Assembly: GCA_026936335.1 (NCBI GenBank)
Contig: JAPMXV010000061.1
Location: 186,001-250,000, forward strand
DNA length: 64,000 nucleotides
Source: Mantamonas sphyraenae
Lineage: Eukaryota > CRuMs > Mantamonadidae
Direction: 5' to 3'
The position numbers and the translations under genes were made by a program. Positions 19,635 through 30,535 of this stretch are shown here, one piece after another. Each line of letters opens with the position of its first letter. Position 1 is the first letter of the stretch. The notes under the pieces are model-generated. The model was given only the letters and a program-made list of their open reading frames with translations. It did not search any database and was not told the origin of the DNA.

Positions 19635-20186
19635 TCATTGGCATTCGGCCGGAGGTGTGAAATCCGAGTCGGGAGGCTGTTGCATGTCGACGTGGGAAAA
19701 CTCTTTCTGAAGGTACGGAGTGAACAGGAGCACAGGGGTGTCTGCACCCTGCACAAAGCCGTAGGTCCAGTCGTTGGAGGCTGTGGTGAACACATCCACC
19801 GTCTGTCCATTGACCTGTGTGGTGTGGTTGTACGTAGATGTGGGCAGGTCGTGGTAAAAGTCCTTTGCAGAGCCGTTGACTTCGATCTTGGTGCACTTGG
19901 AGCCCGCGGAAAAGTACGACAGGTTTTTGGCCCACAAATAGAGAGTGTCCACTTGGATGCCGTCCGTGAGCAAGTATGTGAGACGACTACGATCTGTGAT
20001 GGTATCCATGGCCCAGTGGCCCTTTGCATTTCCCTTGGGGTTGAGGAGGACAACGTCGGAACTGAAATGCTTCGGCGCTGGCGGCGGCGTCGGTGTGGGG
20101 ACCGCTGCGAGGGCCCATGTGGAACTTTGGAGAGAAAGGAGGATGAGGAGGAGGAAGAGGAGGAGATTGGTGGATGATGCAAACAT
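19635..20186 (-). CDS. Small secreted protein of unknown family
   Basis: 183 residues in one exon. The ATG at 20186 opens a strong signal peptide (MFASSTNLLLFLLLILLSLQ, cleavage near STWALA). The mature part begins with a Pro/Thr-rich stretch and has only two cysteines, four NxS/T sites and aromatic-rich beta-like segments (SRLTYLLTDGIQVDTLYLW). I recognise no domain; the pattern is faintly reminiscent of LolA-like beta-sheet domains, but this is weak. The start codon lies 64 nt downstream of the ROCO gene stop on the same strand. Confidence 0.7.
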   Translation of the reverse strand: MFASSTNLLLFLLLILLSLQSSTWALAAVPTPTPPPAPKHFSSDVVLLNPKGNAKGHWAMDTITDRSRLTYLLTDGIQVDTLYLWAKNLSYFSAGSKCTKIEVNGSAKDFYHDLPTSTYNHTTQVNGQTVDVFTTASNDWTYGFVQGADTPVLLFTPYLQKEFSHVDMQQPPDSDFTPPAECQ

Positions 20187-20250
20187 TCCGATGGAGGTGG
20201 ATTGGGTTGCGTTGCGTTGCGTTGCGTTGGTTTCTCGGGGCATTTCAGCT

Positions 20251-23200
20251 TCATTGCGTGTCACTGGAGTCATTTTGCCCTTCAACAACCACCTGTGGAT
20301 GGTCGTGTGCATCCAATTGTTGATCACCACGATCACCATGATTGTCCTCTTCTTCGATTTCTTCCTCGTCTGTTGTTGTACTTGATTCAACCACCGGCTC
20401 CTCCTTCTCCTCCTCCTTCTCCTCCTCCTTCTCCTCCACATTCACCACCGGCTGCCCTTCTTCCTCGTCCACCGGTTCATGGCCCTGTTGTTCCCCAGAG
20501 GGCCCCGGTTCGCGGTCGGCAGAGACTGGATGATCGCCGTGGAGGAGGGTGGCGACGTGCGAGGCGAGCTTGCCCTTCCATCCGGGTGCATGGGTATCTA
20601 CGGGACGCAAGCCTGTGTTGGAGTCGCGTTGGAGGATGTACAAAAGGGAGGCGGCGAGAGACTGGGTGGGTAGGGAGGAGGCGGCGTGTGCAAGGGCATA
20701 CGCGTTGGCGAGGTCGTCTGCACTGTGCATGGTGCCACAGGCAGGACATTGCAGAGTGTACCATGTGACGGCGTGTGCGTGAGACCACTGGCCGAGGGCA
20801 CAATGGAGACAGCCGACTTGAAGGACGACGCCGCGGGAAAGACAACGGTGCCACTCGTCGGCCAGCAGGGCCTCGACGACAGCGGCACAGGCAAGCAATG
20901 TGCGCAACAAGAGACTGTCGTCATGGTTGCCGTATACAAGCAGCTGCAGATTGCCCTGGAGGCCCGGGCGTGCGTCAAGGACGGCCGTGACGCCGTCGCG
21001 TGTCAGGATCATGCCGTGGCGCCACGGGTGAGTGGCCCAGGCACTGAGGCGCACCATGGCCTGAAGCACGAGTCTGTAGGGCAGTAGACCCTCAAATTGG
21101 TAGGTGAGACGACGCACAGGCACGCCGCCTGCAGCGACGTCGTCATAGATGCGCTGGCGAGGCAGACCGCCGGTGAGCGGAAGCAGCGCGGGAAACACAA
21201 AGGTTTCGCCGCCCGAGGGACGGTACGCCAGTTCGAGACGGTGCAGAATGTCCTCCAGGCTGCTGTGCATCTTGCCAGGGTAGGCATGCCAGAGTTGGTA
21301 GCGCAGGACAGAGCGACGTACCACGCCGTCACGTATGCCTTCGCCACCGTCTCCCTGTCCCGCTCCTCCTCCCCCTCCTCCCCCTCCGCCACCACCTCCT
21401 CCGATCCCGCTTGCCATGGAGCCGTCGCCCGTGCCTCCGACACCGCCGCCGCCGTGGCGGAGGGTGACGACGCTGGCAAGGAATTCGGGCAGCCAGAGGA
21501 CATCCATGGAGAGGAGGGCAGCACGGGAAGCGAGGCGACCGCCCGGACTGTCAGCCCAGGCGTGGATGAGACCCCAGTTGTGATAGTCGGCGAGGTGGAC
21601 TGTGACTTCGCCGACGTCTGCGTCGAGACCACAGTCGCTGGCCATTTGGGCGGCGTAGTGGACGTCGACAGGCAGCACGTGGGCCTTGCCAGCCTCTTCC
21701 AGGGCCACAATGAAGCGGGATTCTGTGTGTTGCACGGTTTTCAGCACGTGGGGCATGCCATTAGCAGCACGCACGAGGGCAGCCTTGATGTCGCGCACGG
21801 CAGCGTTTGTGGCGTTGCCAAAGTCGCTTAGTTCGATGCAGTGGACGCCGAGAAGCGACAGACGCGGATCAAGGTGGGCTGCAACGTAAGCGGAGTCCAC
21901 GCGCGGGGCACCCGTGCCTGCGTGTGTGCCAACCACCATGACGGCGTCGCCATCGGCAGCATGCAAGCGAATCTGTTCCAGGTGCCAGGCCACACCGCCG
22001 TCGTCGTCTGCATCCAGAGTGGAGTAGACAAGCAGGTGGAGGGCAGGGCCGGTGAGAAAGAGCGGATGGGTGGCATGGTACACGGGCTGGCCTCCAAAGT
22101 CCCACGCATTGAATGTGACGGGCACTTGGTTGCCACGCGCCTCTTCAGTCCACTCTTCAACACGCACGCCGTCTGTTTGCTCCTCGCCCGTGTCTGTGAA
22201 GCGGTTCCAGCGCAGCCTGTGGAGCAGACTGGTCTTGCCACACTGTGCACGGCCGACCAACAGCAATTTGCAGCGACACACAAGGGCAGTGGGTCCATCG
22301 CCGTCCTGTAACGGGGCATACTCGTTGTACTCGGCGGTGACGGCACGCAGAAACTGCACAATGTGCTTCTGCGACTTGCCCCACAGCTCCAGGGGCACCT
22401 GACGGATGGCCTTGGCCGGGATGCCCTCACGCTGGGCCACACCCAGGATGCGCAGACACTTTTGCACGCTTTGTTCGTCGTTCTTCCAGATCTGGGCCGG
22501 AATGAGGGTAAAGAGGTGATTGGGCACCACGGCCACCTCCAGCGTTTTGATGTAATCCAAGACGTGGGCGGCACCAGCCTCCCACTCGGACTCGCTGACA
22601 TGTTCCAACAGCTCTTTGGGGATCTGTTCCTGGTTGATGCGTGTGTGCACCTCAATCTTGGTGTCCAGGAGGCTGGCATAGTTGTTGCCCGTGGTGTCGC
22701 ATGCGGTGATGGCCCCATTCACAGCCAACATGTCCACCAACGCCTGCACTCCGGTGGTTCCCAACTCATTCCACGACACATCCAACAGTCGCAGGGTGCC
22801 ATTGTCCACCAGGGCATCGGCCAGGGAGGCAGCTCCTCGGTCTCCAATCTCGTTGCCCCCCACATTCAACGCCGTCAGCGATCCGTTGCTACGCAGCATG
22901 TCTGCCACCGCAATGGCCCCTTCCAACCCCAACTTTGTGTTGTATATCGACAGTGTGGCCAGGGTGGGTCCAGCAGGCGTGTTTTGCAATTGCGGAGGAC
23001 GGCGGCTGCTGCTGCTGCTCCCGCTGCTGCTGTTGGGCGACGAGGGGGCCGGGGGAGTCAGGGTCTCGGCAATGCTCATGATGCCTTCGGGACCCAATGG
23101 GTTGTAGTTGAGGTTGAGGGTGTGGAGGCGAGTGTTGCGTCGGAGTGCGTCGCCCAGGCAAAAGGCGCCCCATTCGCCAATCTCGTTGGCGGACAAGTGC

Positions 23201-23985
23201 AGAGTGCACAGGCTGTCGTTGTGTGTCAGCGTGTCTGCAAACGCCTCGGCTCCAGAGTCTCCCATCTCATTCAAGTCGTTGCGTAGCAACGTCAACGACG
23301 TGTTGGCCCTCAGCGCAGGTTGCAGCTCCGTGGCAGCGCTTTGGGAAAGGTTGTTTTCTGAAATCCAGCACGGTAGGGAAGGGGGGGGTGTGAGTGGGGA
23401 CATGAGGACACAAGGTGGGGATGTGAGGAAATGGGAGGGTTACGGGGAAGGGGAAGGGGGTGTACATACGGCCCATGTCGAGCTCCTCCAAGCGAGTGTT
23501 GTAGCGGATGAGGTCGGCCAGGTACGAGACGGATTCGTCGCCGAGGTCGTTGTCTGTGGGGAGTGGAGGAGCAACGGGTTGGATGGGTGGATACCGGGGG
23601 GAAAGGGAGGGGAGGAGGAGGAGGGGAGGGGGGAGGGGAGTGGCAAAGGAGTGAGCGGGGTTGAAAACGAGCACAGAAGGACAGGAGGGAAGGACTGACT
23701 CTTGAGGTTGAGGGCACGGATGTGACAGTTGTCCTTGAGAGCCACACAGACCATGGCAACGCCTTCGGGGCCGATGTGGTTTGCTTCGAGGTTGAGGGAG
23801 TGGAGAGAGGTGCAGTGTTTGAGGGCATTGGCCAGGATGAGAGTGCCCGACGTGCCAATGTTCTTCTGCGACAAGTCCAGATCGTCCAACTTGTCGTCGC
23901 GCAGCTGCGCGGCAATGGCCGTCAGCTCTTCGTTCAGGCTCAGAGGCTGCGTGGACTGTTTGCGCCCTGTCAACGACTTGAGCAT
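20251..23985 (-). CDS. ROCO-family LRR-GTPase without a kinase domain
   Basis: Three exons (23985-23700, 23553-23470, 23357-20251) give about 1158 residues. About nine ribonuclease-inhibitor-type LRRs (28-residue, NxL.DxGA.ALA) fill residues 40-340. The Roc GTPase follows with P-loop GRAQCGKTS, switch II DFGGQ and a THAG in place of NKxD, then a COR-like region. A Gly-rich linker (about 730-760) precedes a second COR-like part. Near the C-terminus two CxxC pairs (GCLHCAL and CPACGTMH) look like a zinc ribbon. The last 110 residues are acidic with KEEE repeats. ROCO proteins are GTP-regulated dimers in signalling. No kinase is present, so output must come through partners. Confidence 0.88.
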
Positions 23986-24220
23986 GGGAGGTGGGAAGGG
24001 GGAGGGGGGTGATTTGGATGGGGCTTGGTTTTGGAACCCGAGACGAGGGAAATGATTGGCTGAGGTGGAGGATGCGGATGCCTTTGGGCTCATTCGATCC
24101 AGTACATTCTTGAGTGTACGCCCGTTGTTACCATGCACTTTGGCGTTGCAATGCCCGTCGTGGCATCGAAGAACGAGCGAGACCATCGACATTGTTGGAT
24201 TTTGGCATGTCCAGACGCGT

Positions 24221-25339
24221 TCATTCTCGACCATTGGTGGCAGGTGCGACCGGCCACTCCGACATACGACTGTGGATGACAGAAACGATGCTGGCGTGTC
24301 CCTGCCTGCTGGCAAAGGAGGCCAGAGTTTCGCCTCCAATGTCCACGTTTGCATCCGCTCCGTGTTGCCACAACTCCACAAACGTGTCCGTGTGACCCTT
24401 GTACGCAGCTGCCACGATGGCCGTGCACCCATTGTCGGGATGCGTTTCCACCTCTGCCCCAGCCTGCAGCAGTGCCAAAACCACGTCCGTGAGGCCGTTC
24501 CAGGCAGCCTCATACAGCGGCGGTAACAATCCATGCTCAATGGGCACATCTGGGTGGCATCCATGTGTGGTAAGGGTGTCGATGACGCCGACATTGCCCG
24601 TTTGGGCGGCAATGACCAAGGCGAGGGCACAGCCGCGAGAGCTGGGGTTGGCCCCAGCGTCCAACAACACATCAATGGCCTTTGTGTAGCCATTGGTGGC
24701 AGCCAGGGTGATTGCATTTTGGCCATCGTCGGATGTGCATTGCTCTGGATCTGCCCCTGCTGCAAGCAGCACCTGCATCGCATCCACATGGTTCTGCCAC
24801 GCAGCAGCAATCAACGCAGTGGCCCCTTCGGCACACTTGGCATCCACACAGGCACCCGAGTCCACCAGCCGCTGCACCGTCTCTGTGTGTCCGTGTTGCG
24901 CGGCCATTCTCAACGCGCTCTCCCCATTGCTCTTGCATGCATCGACATCAGCTCCGGCGTTCAAGAGTGCATCCACTGTGTACACATCGCCTACCCGGCT
25001 GGCAATCATCAGCGCCGTCTCGCCGTCGGGAAAGGCAAAGTTGACGTCGTCTCCTCGAGCTCCAGCCAGCGCTCGAACTGCCTCGGCGTCTCCATTGGAC
25101 GCAAACATCATCCTCCTCCACATTTCCCTGTGTCCCCATGCTTGGGTGTCCTCCCCGTCCTCTGTGGCAGGTGTGGTGCTTGTTGCGGGGCCCATGGGGA
25201 TCCCCGAAACCCCAGACTCGCGCTTAGTTTCCTCCTCCATGGTGCGTGTGGGAGACAGTGAGAGCACGACGTCCCTGGCTTCGTCATCCATCCGTTTGTT
25301 GTGGTCCAGCTGTGAAGAGGATGAATCGACGTGACTCAT
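24221..25339 (-). CDS. Ankyrin-repeat protein
   Basis: 372 residues from the ATG at 25339 (MSHVDSSSSQ). The first 85 residues are low-complexity and polar. The rest is about eight consecutive ankyrin repeats with the usual G.TAL..A...G....V..LL..GA consensus (for example GETALMIASRVGDVYTVDALL), ending with a short basic tail. No other domain. A protein-interaction scaffold in the cytosol is expected. Its start lies 41 nt after the stop of the PH-FYVE gene on the same strand, part of a tightly packed run. Confidence 0.88.
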   Translation of the reverse strand: MSHVDSSSSQLDHNKRMDDEARDVVLSLSPTRTMEEETKRESGVSGIPMGPATSTTPATEDGEDTQAWGHREMWRRMMFASNGDAEAVRALAGARGDDVNFAFPDGETALMIASRVGDVYTVDALLNAGADVDACKSNGESALRMAAQHGHTETVQRLVDSGACVDAKCAEGATALIAAAWQNHVDAMQVLLAAGADPEQCTSDDGQNAITLAATNGYTKAIDVLLDAGANPSSRGCALALVIAAQTGNVGVIDTLTTHGCHPDVPIEHGLLPPLYEAAWNGLTDVVLALLQAGAEVETHPDNGCTAIVAAAYKGHTDTFVELWQHGADANVDIGGETLASFASRQGHASIVSVIHSRMSEWPVAPATNGRE

Positions 25340-25380
25340 GCAAGAAAACGACACTTGGATTGCAATGGCGGGCGGGCGAT

Positions 25381-28300
25381 TCACTTCCTCCCACTCGCAT
25401 TCCCACTCGCTTGGATGGCTTCCAACCCGGCGCCAAGTTCCCAACAGCCGTCACAGACGCGCACGGGTTTGAGGAACCCCATGTGTGGGATGGTGCGTGT
25501 GTGGTCGGAGCAGCCCTCGCAAAAGATGTGACCACACTGACGGCAGTAGTGTTTGCGCATGGTGAGGCCAAAGCTTTGCGTGCATGCGTAGCAATACTTG
25601 GCTGCCCGCTCGTTGTCTCTGCGGGGCGGCTTGACGAGTTGGATTTCGCCGTACTTGTGGCCACCTTGTGCGGCGACGGCGTTGACAAACTTGTACACCT
25701 TGAGCCATCCAATGCACTTGTCCACGCGATGGACCGTGCCCCACACGGTTTGAAGGACGAGCAACCATCGTGAGGCGACGATGGCGGTGGCGGCGACAAG
25801 GCGGTACGTCCGTGTGGATGTGAGCACCTCCAGCTCGTTGTCTGCATCCTCCACTCCACGCAGGGCAATCACATCGGCCATTTTGATGGTACCCAAGGCC
25901 ACCTTTTCTGCAGCAGTGGCATCTTGTTCCAACGCAGCGAGCAGTGCGTCTTCGTCGTCGCAGTAGTAGAGGCAAGCGGTGGTAAGCACAAAGAGACGCT
26001 GTTTCCAGTTCTTTCGCACTCCTCCCTGCTTGGTGAGTGTGCCCATCATGATGCACTGCGTAACACTTTTGGAAGCCAGGGTGTTGAGGGTGTACACCAG
26101 CTTGTCCATGGCGGTGATCTCTGTGCCGGAAAACACACGCTCCGCATCCAGTTTCTCCTCAGACACACAGTGCATATAGTGCTCTGCCGCCAGTGCCAGG
26201 GATCGTTGCACGCGTAGGATGTGAATGCTGTCCAGATCCAACACGGTGTCGCCGCCGTCGTCCAGGACTTCCGTGCCTGCCAGCTGCTCCTCCTCCAGTT
26301 CCTCCGGCTCCTGGCCGTCCAGCAGGATGCTCTGTTGGGCAGTGAGGCCCTGCAGCACCTCCAATTGTTGCAGCAGACGAGCCTTGACACGCAGGCAGTC
26401 GCCCCACAGCAGATGGAGGGCAGGATAGTGTTCGTCGAGGCTACGATCGGCACGCTCGGCGGCCAGACAGGCACGGTTGGCCGTGCGTAGAGCCTGATGG
26501 ACCAACAGCTGTTGTCCTTCGATTTCATCCGATTGTGCCTGCATGGCACGACGCCATGTGGAGAGGGCGCCCGTGATTTTCACGCGTCGATCGGCCGTAT
26601 AGAGGCCGTTGAGCCAGCCGCGTGCGAGCATATCGGCCTGGAAGTAGAGGATGCCCAGGAGGCACAGGTGCGGATCAGGTTCGTGTTGCATAAGTTCGTC
26701 GGTGCACATCTGTTCAAACAGGGTGGCGGCGTGGTCCAGGAGGGAAAACGCCTTGCACATGTCCACCAGACGAGAGCTGACCTTTGCTTGGCCCTCTGCA
26801 ATGGGGCGCAGCCGTGTGGGACTGCGCACGGAGCCCAGACGGGATCGGGAACGTGTACGAGAGTCGGAATGAGAGAGGGAGAGGGAAGAGGCAGAAGAGG
26901 CCGATGAGGCGTTGCTCAGACTGCGCTCACGCAGCACACGCAGACCCGTAGAGCTGGACGAACGTGGCAATGCAAGCGATGACACTTGGATGTCATTGAT
27001 GGCACGCAGGCGTGGCACCTCGGGGTCGATGGAGGCATTGGAGAGAGCGCGGCCGCGTGTGGGCGGGACGAGCGATGGGGAGGCGGTTCTGGAGATGGAT
27101 GAGGAGGCGTTGTGAGATGCCAAAGACTCAGAGGTGAGGGTGATGGAAGGGACAGAGGAGGAGGAGGACGAAGATGATGATGAGGATGCTTCGTCGTCTT
27201 GATGAAGAAGCTTGGGTGCGCTGCTGCTGTGGCCATTGCTGCTGTCGTCGGTGGTGAGGGAATAAAAGGGTTCGAGAAGAGCCTGGGCCTGATCGTACTC
27301 CATGTGTGCCCATTCGAGCACGACAGAGGTGTTTGCACGCACAATCTCCTCGGTGGGCAGATGGCGCTGTGCGTCTGTATCTCGAATGAGTTGCAGCTGT
27401 CGTGCAGCGTCGCGGTACAGCATGGATGCTTTGTCGTAGTCGGGCGGAGAGACGGTGTTGCGATGGAGCGAGGCAACGTCACGCAGGCCGTCGGCCCAGG
27501 CCAGGAGTGCCTTTGCGTGCAGCTGTGCCCGTTCCACCCTCACCACATGGTTGGCGGCCAGCAATTCCTGTTCGGACACGTGTGCGTTGCAACGCATGTG
27601 CGAGGGCAGGTCGCCGTCCAGATCGAGTTCGGCCAGGCGAGCGTAGAAGCGAAAGGCCTCGTCGTAGGCGGCCGTGATGCGCTCCACGTCCTGCGGACAC
27701 AGCACAGTGCGATACAGTTCGGCCAAGTCGTGATGAGCGGAGCCCGCACGCCACAGCGCCTCCACAAGGATCCCCTTGCGTGGGGACGCGTCGAGGGCTT
27801 GTTCAAAGGCGTCGAGAGCGTCACGTAGCAACGCAGGCTGTTGTTCCTGCACCTGTTGGGGATCGGAGATGGCACGTGCACGCCGCAGGAGTAGAATGCC
27901 CAGAGGGACCAGCGAGGCGGCGTGAGCGTGCGTGGGACCTGTGTCGCGACTGAGATGACAGGCGGCGTGGGCCAGAGCCAGAGCCACCTGTGGCTGCCGT
28001 TGTTGCTGCTCGTGCAGGTCTGCCCACGCGTGCAGATGCACCTGCACGCCTGTCAGGCCTGTGTACATGTTGACGGGCACGCGGTCGATGTCGGCACGCA
28101 GGATGGCCCGCACCTGCTCCGCCGTGTATTCGGGTAGCGACAGGTCCGCATACCGATCGTCGTAGAAGGGAGAGGCATCTGCAGCCGGGCTGGGCTCGGG
28201 ATGGGCAGCGGCCGGGTCTGGATGCGGCCAACCGGTAAAGAACACAGTCCAATGGTCGGGATGCAGATGCGGGGCAGCGTGCTCCGTGTGCCAAGCTGTG

Positions 28301-30498
28301 CCTGGGAGAGTGGCACTGGCACCAAACGCGAGAAAGAGGTTGGGGTAGGCATCAGGATCGTCGTGGGCCGCGTCTGACAGGTAGGGCTGCCAGGCCTTGG
28401 GATCGTTGTCGGCGAGTGCGGCCACCCACGCATCGGCATCGTCTATAGGCGAGCCTTGGGTGTCGTACTTGAGCCAGTCGTCGTCGTGGAGGCGACGCAG
28501 GATGGGCAGAAGGGCCTGTGCGAGAGCGTCGCGGATCCCGGGAAACACTTCGTCGGCCGTGGGGGGCTTGACGGTGTCCAGGGTGGGATCGTGGTGCCAT
28601 AGTAGCTCGAGGGTGTCCAGGGTGAGGTGGGGTTGTGTGTCGAGGCGTGTGGCGTGCCAGAGGGCGAGGCGAGCAAGGCGCACTGCACGGTGGGGTGCCA
28701 GGTGGGGCAGGGCTAGTGTGACGGCATGGATGAGGGCCAAGGCGGGCTCTGGATGGCGTCTGTCCATGCGCACGGCGTCGTCGAGATCGACAAGGGCGAG
28801 GAGGAGACGGCGACGGGCTTCTGAGTCAGGATCGTGGAAAAACAGGTCGTCAGGAAAGGTGTCGCGGGAGGCGAGCTCGAGGAGGAAGCGTCCACGTAGG
28901 AGAAAGGCACGGGAGGACGGGAGGGTGTTGAGGATGTGATTTGTGTGTGCGACGGCGTAGAGGGTGAGGGTGAAGAGCTGCTCCTTGGTGACAGAGGCGA
29001 GAAAGAGCAGCTGGGGATTCCTACGGACGGAAAGCACAGCGGCGAGGGCTGCATCGAGGGCCAGGGCGTGCCAGGCGTGGGTGCGTGGCTGTGCAGGCAG
29101 GAGATCGTCGTCGGTGAGGGTTGTGGACCGAGGATGGGTAGCGAGGGTATGGAGGGCCTGCGGGGTAAGGGTAATCGCTCGCATGGTGTGTAGACGCAGA
29201 ATGGCGTAGGAACGAGAAATGGGCTGGTCACTGTGCTGATGGAGGTTGTTTAGGTGGGCTGCAGTCGGACTTGGATGTGCGCGCAGCAGACGATGTGCTG
29301 CGAGCTCAGACAAGGCCAGAGTGGCCAGATGAGGGACGGTGAGCAGGTCTGCCAGTGTGGCGAGGTGTTGCATGCCGATGCCGTGGGTGGCCAGGAGCAG
29401 GTCGAAGCGGACGGTGTCGATTGGGGCGTTTGCGTAGCGAGCATCGGCGTAGGCGGCGGCTTCCGGGAGCAGATGGTCAAGAAGGACGTCCTGGAGGGCA
29501 TCTGCCTCCAGAGTTGCCTCAAAGGCGTCGTCTGGGTGCAACAGAGGATGATCTGTGTTTGCGGAGAGGGGCACGTCGGAAGCAAGGAGAAGCGACGGGG
29601 AAAAGCCGCGCGGAAGCAAGGGTGCAGCATCGACAAGGTAGAGTTTGGAGAGGAGAGCACGCTCGGGCATGTGTAGTTGGGTGTAGAGGGAGAGAGGAGG
29701 GCTGGGCTGGTCGGGGAGGGTGGTGGGGGAGGCGTGCAGATGAAGGGCGGACGCAAGCTCGGTTGTGAGAGTGGGCACGAGGGAACGACCCGAGGTGAAG
29801 GTGGGTGGTGAGGAGGAGGAGGATGAGGATTTGGTGGTGGTGGTGTCCATACCATAGGCAAGGGTGCTGGAAGCAGTGATATCCAGTGCCGCGTGGCAGG
29901 CAAAGGCGTGGCCGGCGAGGGTGATCTGCGCCTGGAAGGGCAGCCGTAGGAGCTTGCGTGCAGTGGGCATGTCGAGAGGCCGGGAGAGGAGGAGGTGGAG
30001 AATGTGGTCGGTGACAAGCACCTCGCGTTGGGCATGGGGATGCGTGGTGGGCGTGAGGAGGGTGAAGAGCATGTTGTTGTGCAAGTAGAGGGTGTGCGGG
30101 GAGTTTGGCAGAGAGACAGGCGTTGGGAGGGTGGATGGGGAGGAGGAGGATGAGGAGGATGAAAGGTGATGGGTGACAATGAGCTCAACGGCGTCGGTGG
30201 CCTGGGCTAGGAAGTCGAGGTAGAGATGGTGGATTTCGGCGGCCAGGCGGGCGTAGAGCGAGGCGTCTGTGTGTGCGACGGGGAGGAGTTGGGCGTGGAG
30301 GGCGTGGTAGAGGTCGTTCCAGTGGTGTGTGGTGTGTTTGGTGAGCGCTGCAGCAAGAGTCGGGGAGTAGTCTAGAGTGAAGAGATGGGACTTTCGAAAG
30401 GTGAACGACGGTGGTTGTGTGAGGAGGGGAGAGGAGGAGGAAGAGGAGGAGGAGGGGGAGGAGGAGGGGGAGGAAGAAGAGGAGGAGGAGGAGGACAT
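25381..30498 (-). CDS. Large helical-repeat protein with C-terminal PH and FYVE domains
   Basis: A single exon of 1705 residues from the ATG at 30498, opening with a polyserine stretch. Residues about 30-1450 are mostly alpha-helical, with TPR-like or solenoid character (many Ala/Leu helices such as LARRQLE-type pairs), broken by a Ser-rich insert near 1130-1220. Near residue 1485 a PH domain begins (GTLTKQGGVRKNWKQRLFVL). Residues about 1631-1690 form a FYVE domain with eight cysteines (CYAC, RKHYCRQCG, FCEGC, VRVCDGC). FYVE domains bind PI3P, so the protein should act at endosomes. The N-terminal WxxD of the canonical FYVE is not seen. The function of the solenoid is unknown. Confidence 0.85.
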   Translation of the reverse strand: MSSSSSSSSSPSSSPSSSSSSSSPLLTQPPSFTFRKSHLFTLDYSPTLAAALTKHTTHHWNDLYHALHAQLLPVAHTDASLYARLAAEIHHLYLDFLAQATDAVELIVTHHLSSSSSSSSPSTLPTPVSLPNSPHTLYLHNNMLFTLLTPTTHPHAQREVLVTDHILHLLLSRPLDMPTARKLLRLPFQAQITLAGHAFACHAALDITASSTLAYGMDTTTTKSSSSSSSPPTFTSGRSLVPTLTTELASALHLHASPTTLPDQPSPPLSLYTQLHMPERALLSKLYLVDAAPLLPRGFSPSLLLASDVPLSANTDHPLLHPDDAFEATLEADALQDVLLDHLLPEAAAYADARYANAPIDTVRFDLLLATHGIGMQHLATLADLLTVPHLATLALSELAAHRLLRAHPSPTAAHLNNLHQHSDQPISRSYAILRLHTMRAITLTPQALHTLATHPRSTTLTDDDLLPAQPRTHAWHALALDAALAAVLSVRRNPQLLFLASVTKEQLFTLTLYAVAHTNHILNTLPSSRAFLLRGRFLLELASRDTFPDDLFFHDPDSEARRRLLLALVDLDDAVRMDRRHPEPALALIHAVTLALPHLAPHRAVRLARLALWHATRLDTQPHLTLDTLELLWHHDPTLDTVKPPTADEVFPGIRDALAQALLPILRRLHDDDWLKYDTQGSPIDDADAWVAALADNDPKAWQPYLSDAAHDDPDAYPNLFLAFGASATLPGTAWHTEHAAPHLHPDHWTVFFTGWPHPDPAAAHPEPSPAADASPFYDDRYADLSLPEYTAEQVRAILRADIDRVPVNMYTGLTGVQVHLHAWADLHEQQQRQPQVALALAHAACHLSRDTGPTHAHAASLVPLGILLLRRARAISDPQQVQEQQPALLRDALDAFEQALDASPRKGILVEALWRAGSAHHDLAELYRTVLCPQDVERITAAYDEAFRFYARLAELDLDGDLPSHMRCNAHVSEQELLAANHVVRVERAQLHAKALLAWADGLRDVASLHRNTVSPPDYDKASMLYRDAARQLQLIRDTDAQRHLPTEEIVRANTSVVLEWAHMEYDQAQALLEPFYSLTTDDSSNGHSSSAPKLLHQDDEASSSSSSSSSSSVPSITLTSESLASHNASSSISRTASPSLVPPTRGRALSNASIDPEVPRLRAINDIQVSSLALPRSSSSTGLRVLRERSLSNASSASSASSLSLSHSDSRTRSRSRLGSVRSPTRLRPIAEGQAKVSSRLVDMCKAFSLLDHAATLFEQMCTDELMQHEPDPHLCLLGILYFQADMLARGWLNGLYTADRRVKITGALSTWRRAMQAQSDEIEGQQLLVHQALRTANRACLAAERADRSLDEHYPALHLLWGDCLRVKARLLQQLEVLQGLTAQQSILLDGQEPEELEEEQLAGTEVLDDGGDTVLDLDSIHILRVQRSLALAAEHYMHCVSEEKLDAERVFSGTEITAMDKLVYTLNTLASKSVTQCIMMGTLTKQGGVRKNWKQRLFVLTTACLYYCDDEDALLAALEQDATAAEKVALGTIKMADVIALRGVEDADNELEVLTSTRTYRLVAATAIVASRWLLVLQTVWGTVHRVDKCIGWLKVYKFVNAVAAQGGHKYGEIQLVKPPRRDNERAAKYCYACTQSFGLTMRKHYCRQCGHIFCEGCSDHTRTIPHMGFLKPVRVCDGCWELGAGLEAIQASGNASGRK

Positions 30499-30535
30499 GG
30501 TTGATTTGGGTGTGTTGGGGGGGGGAAGGCACGAC

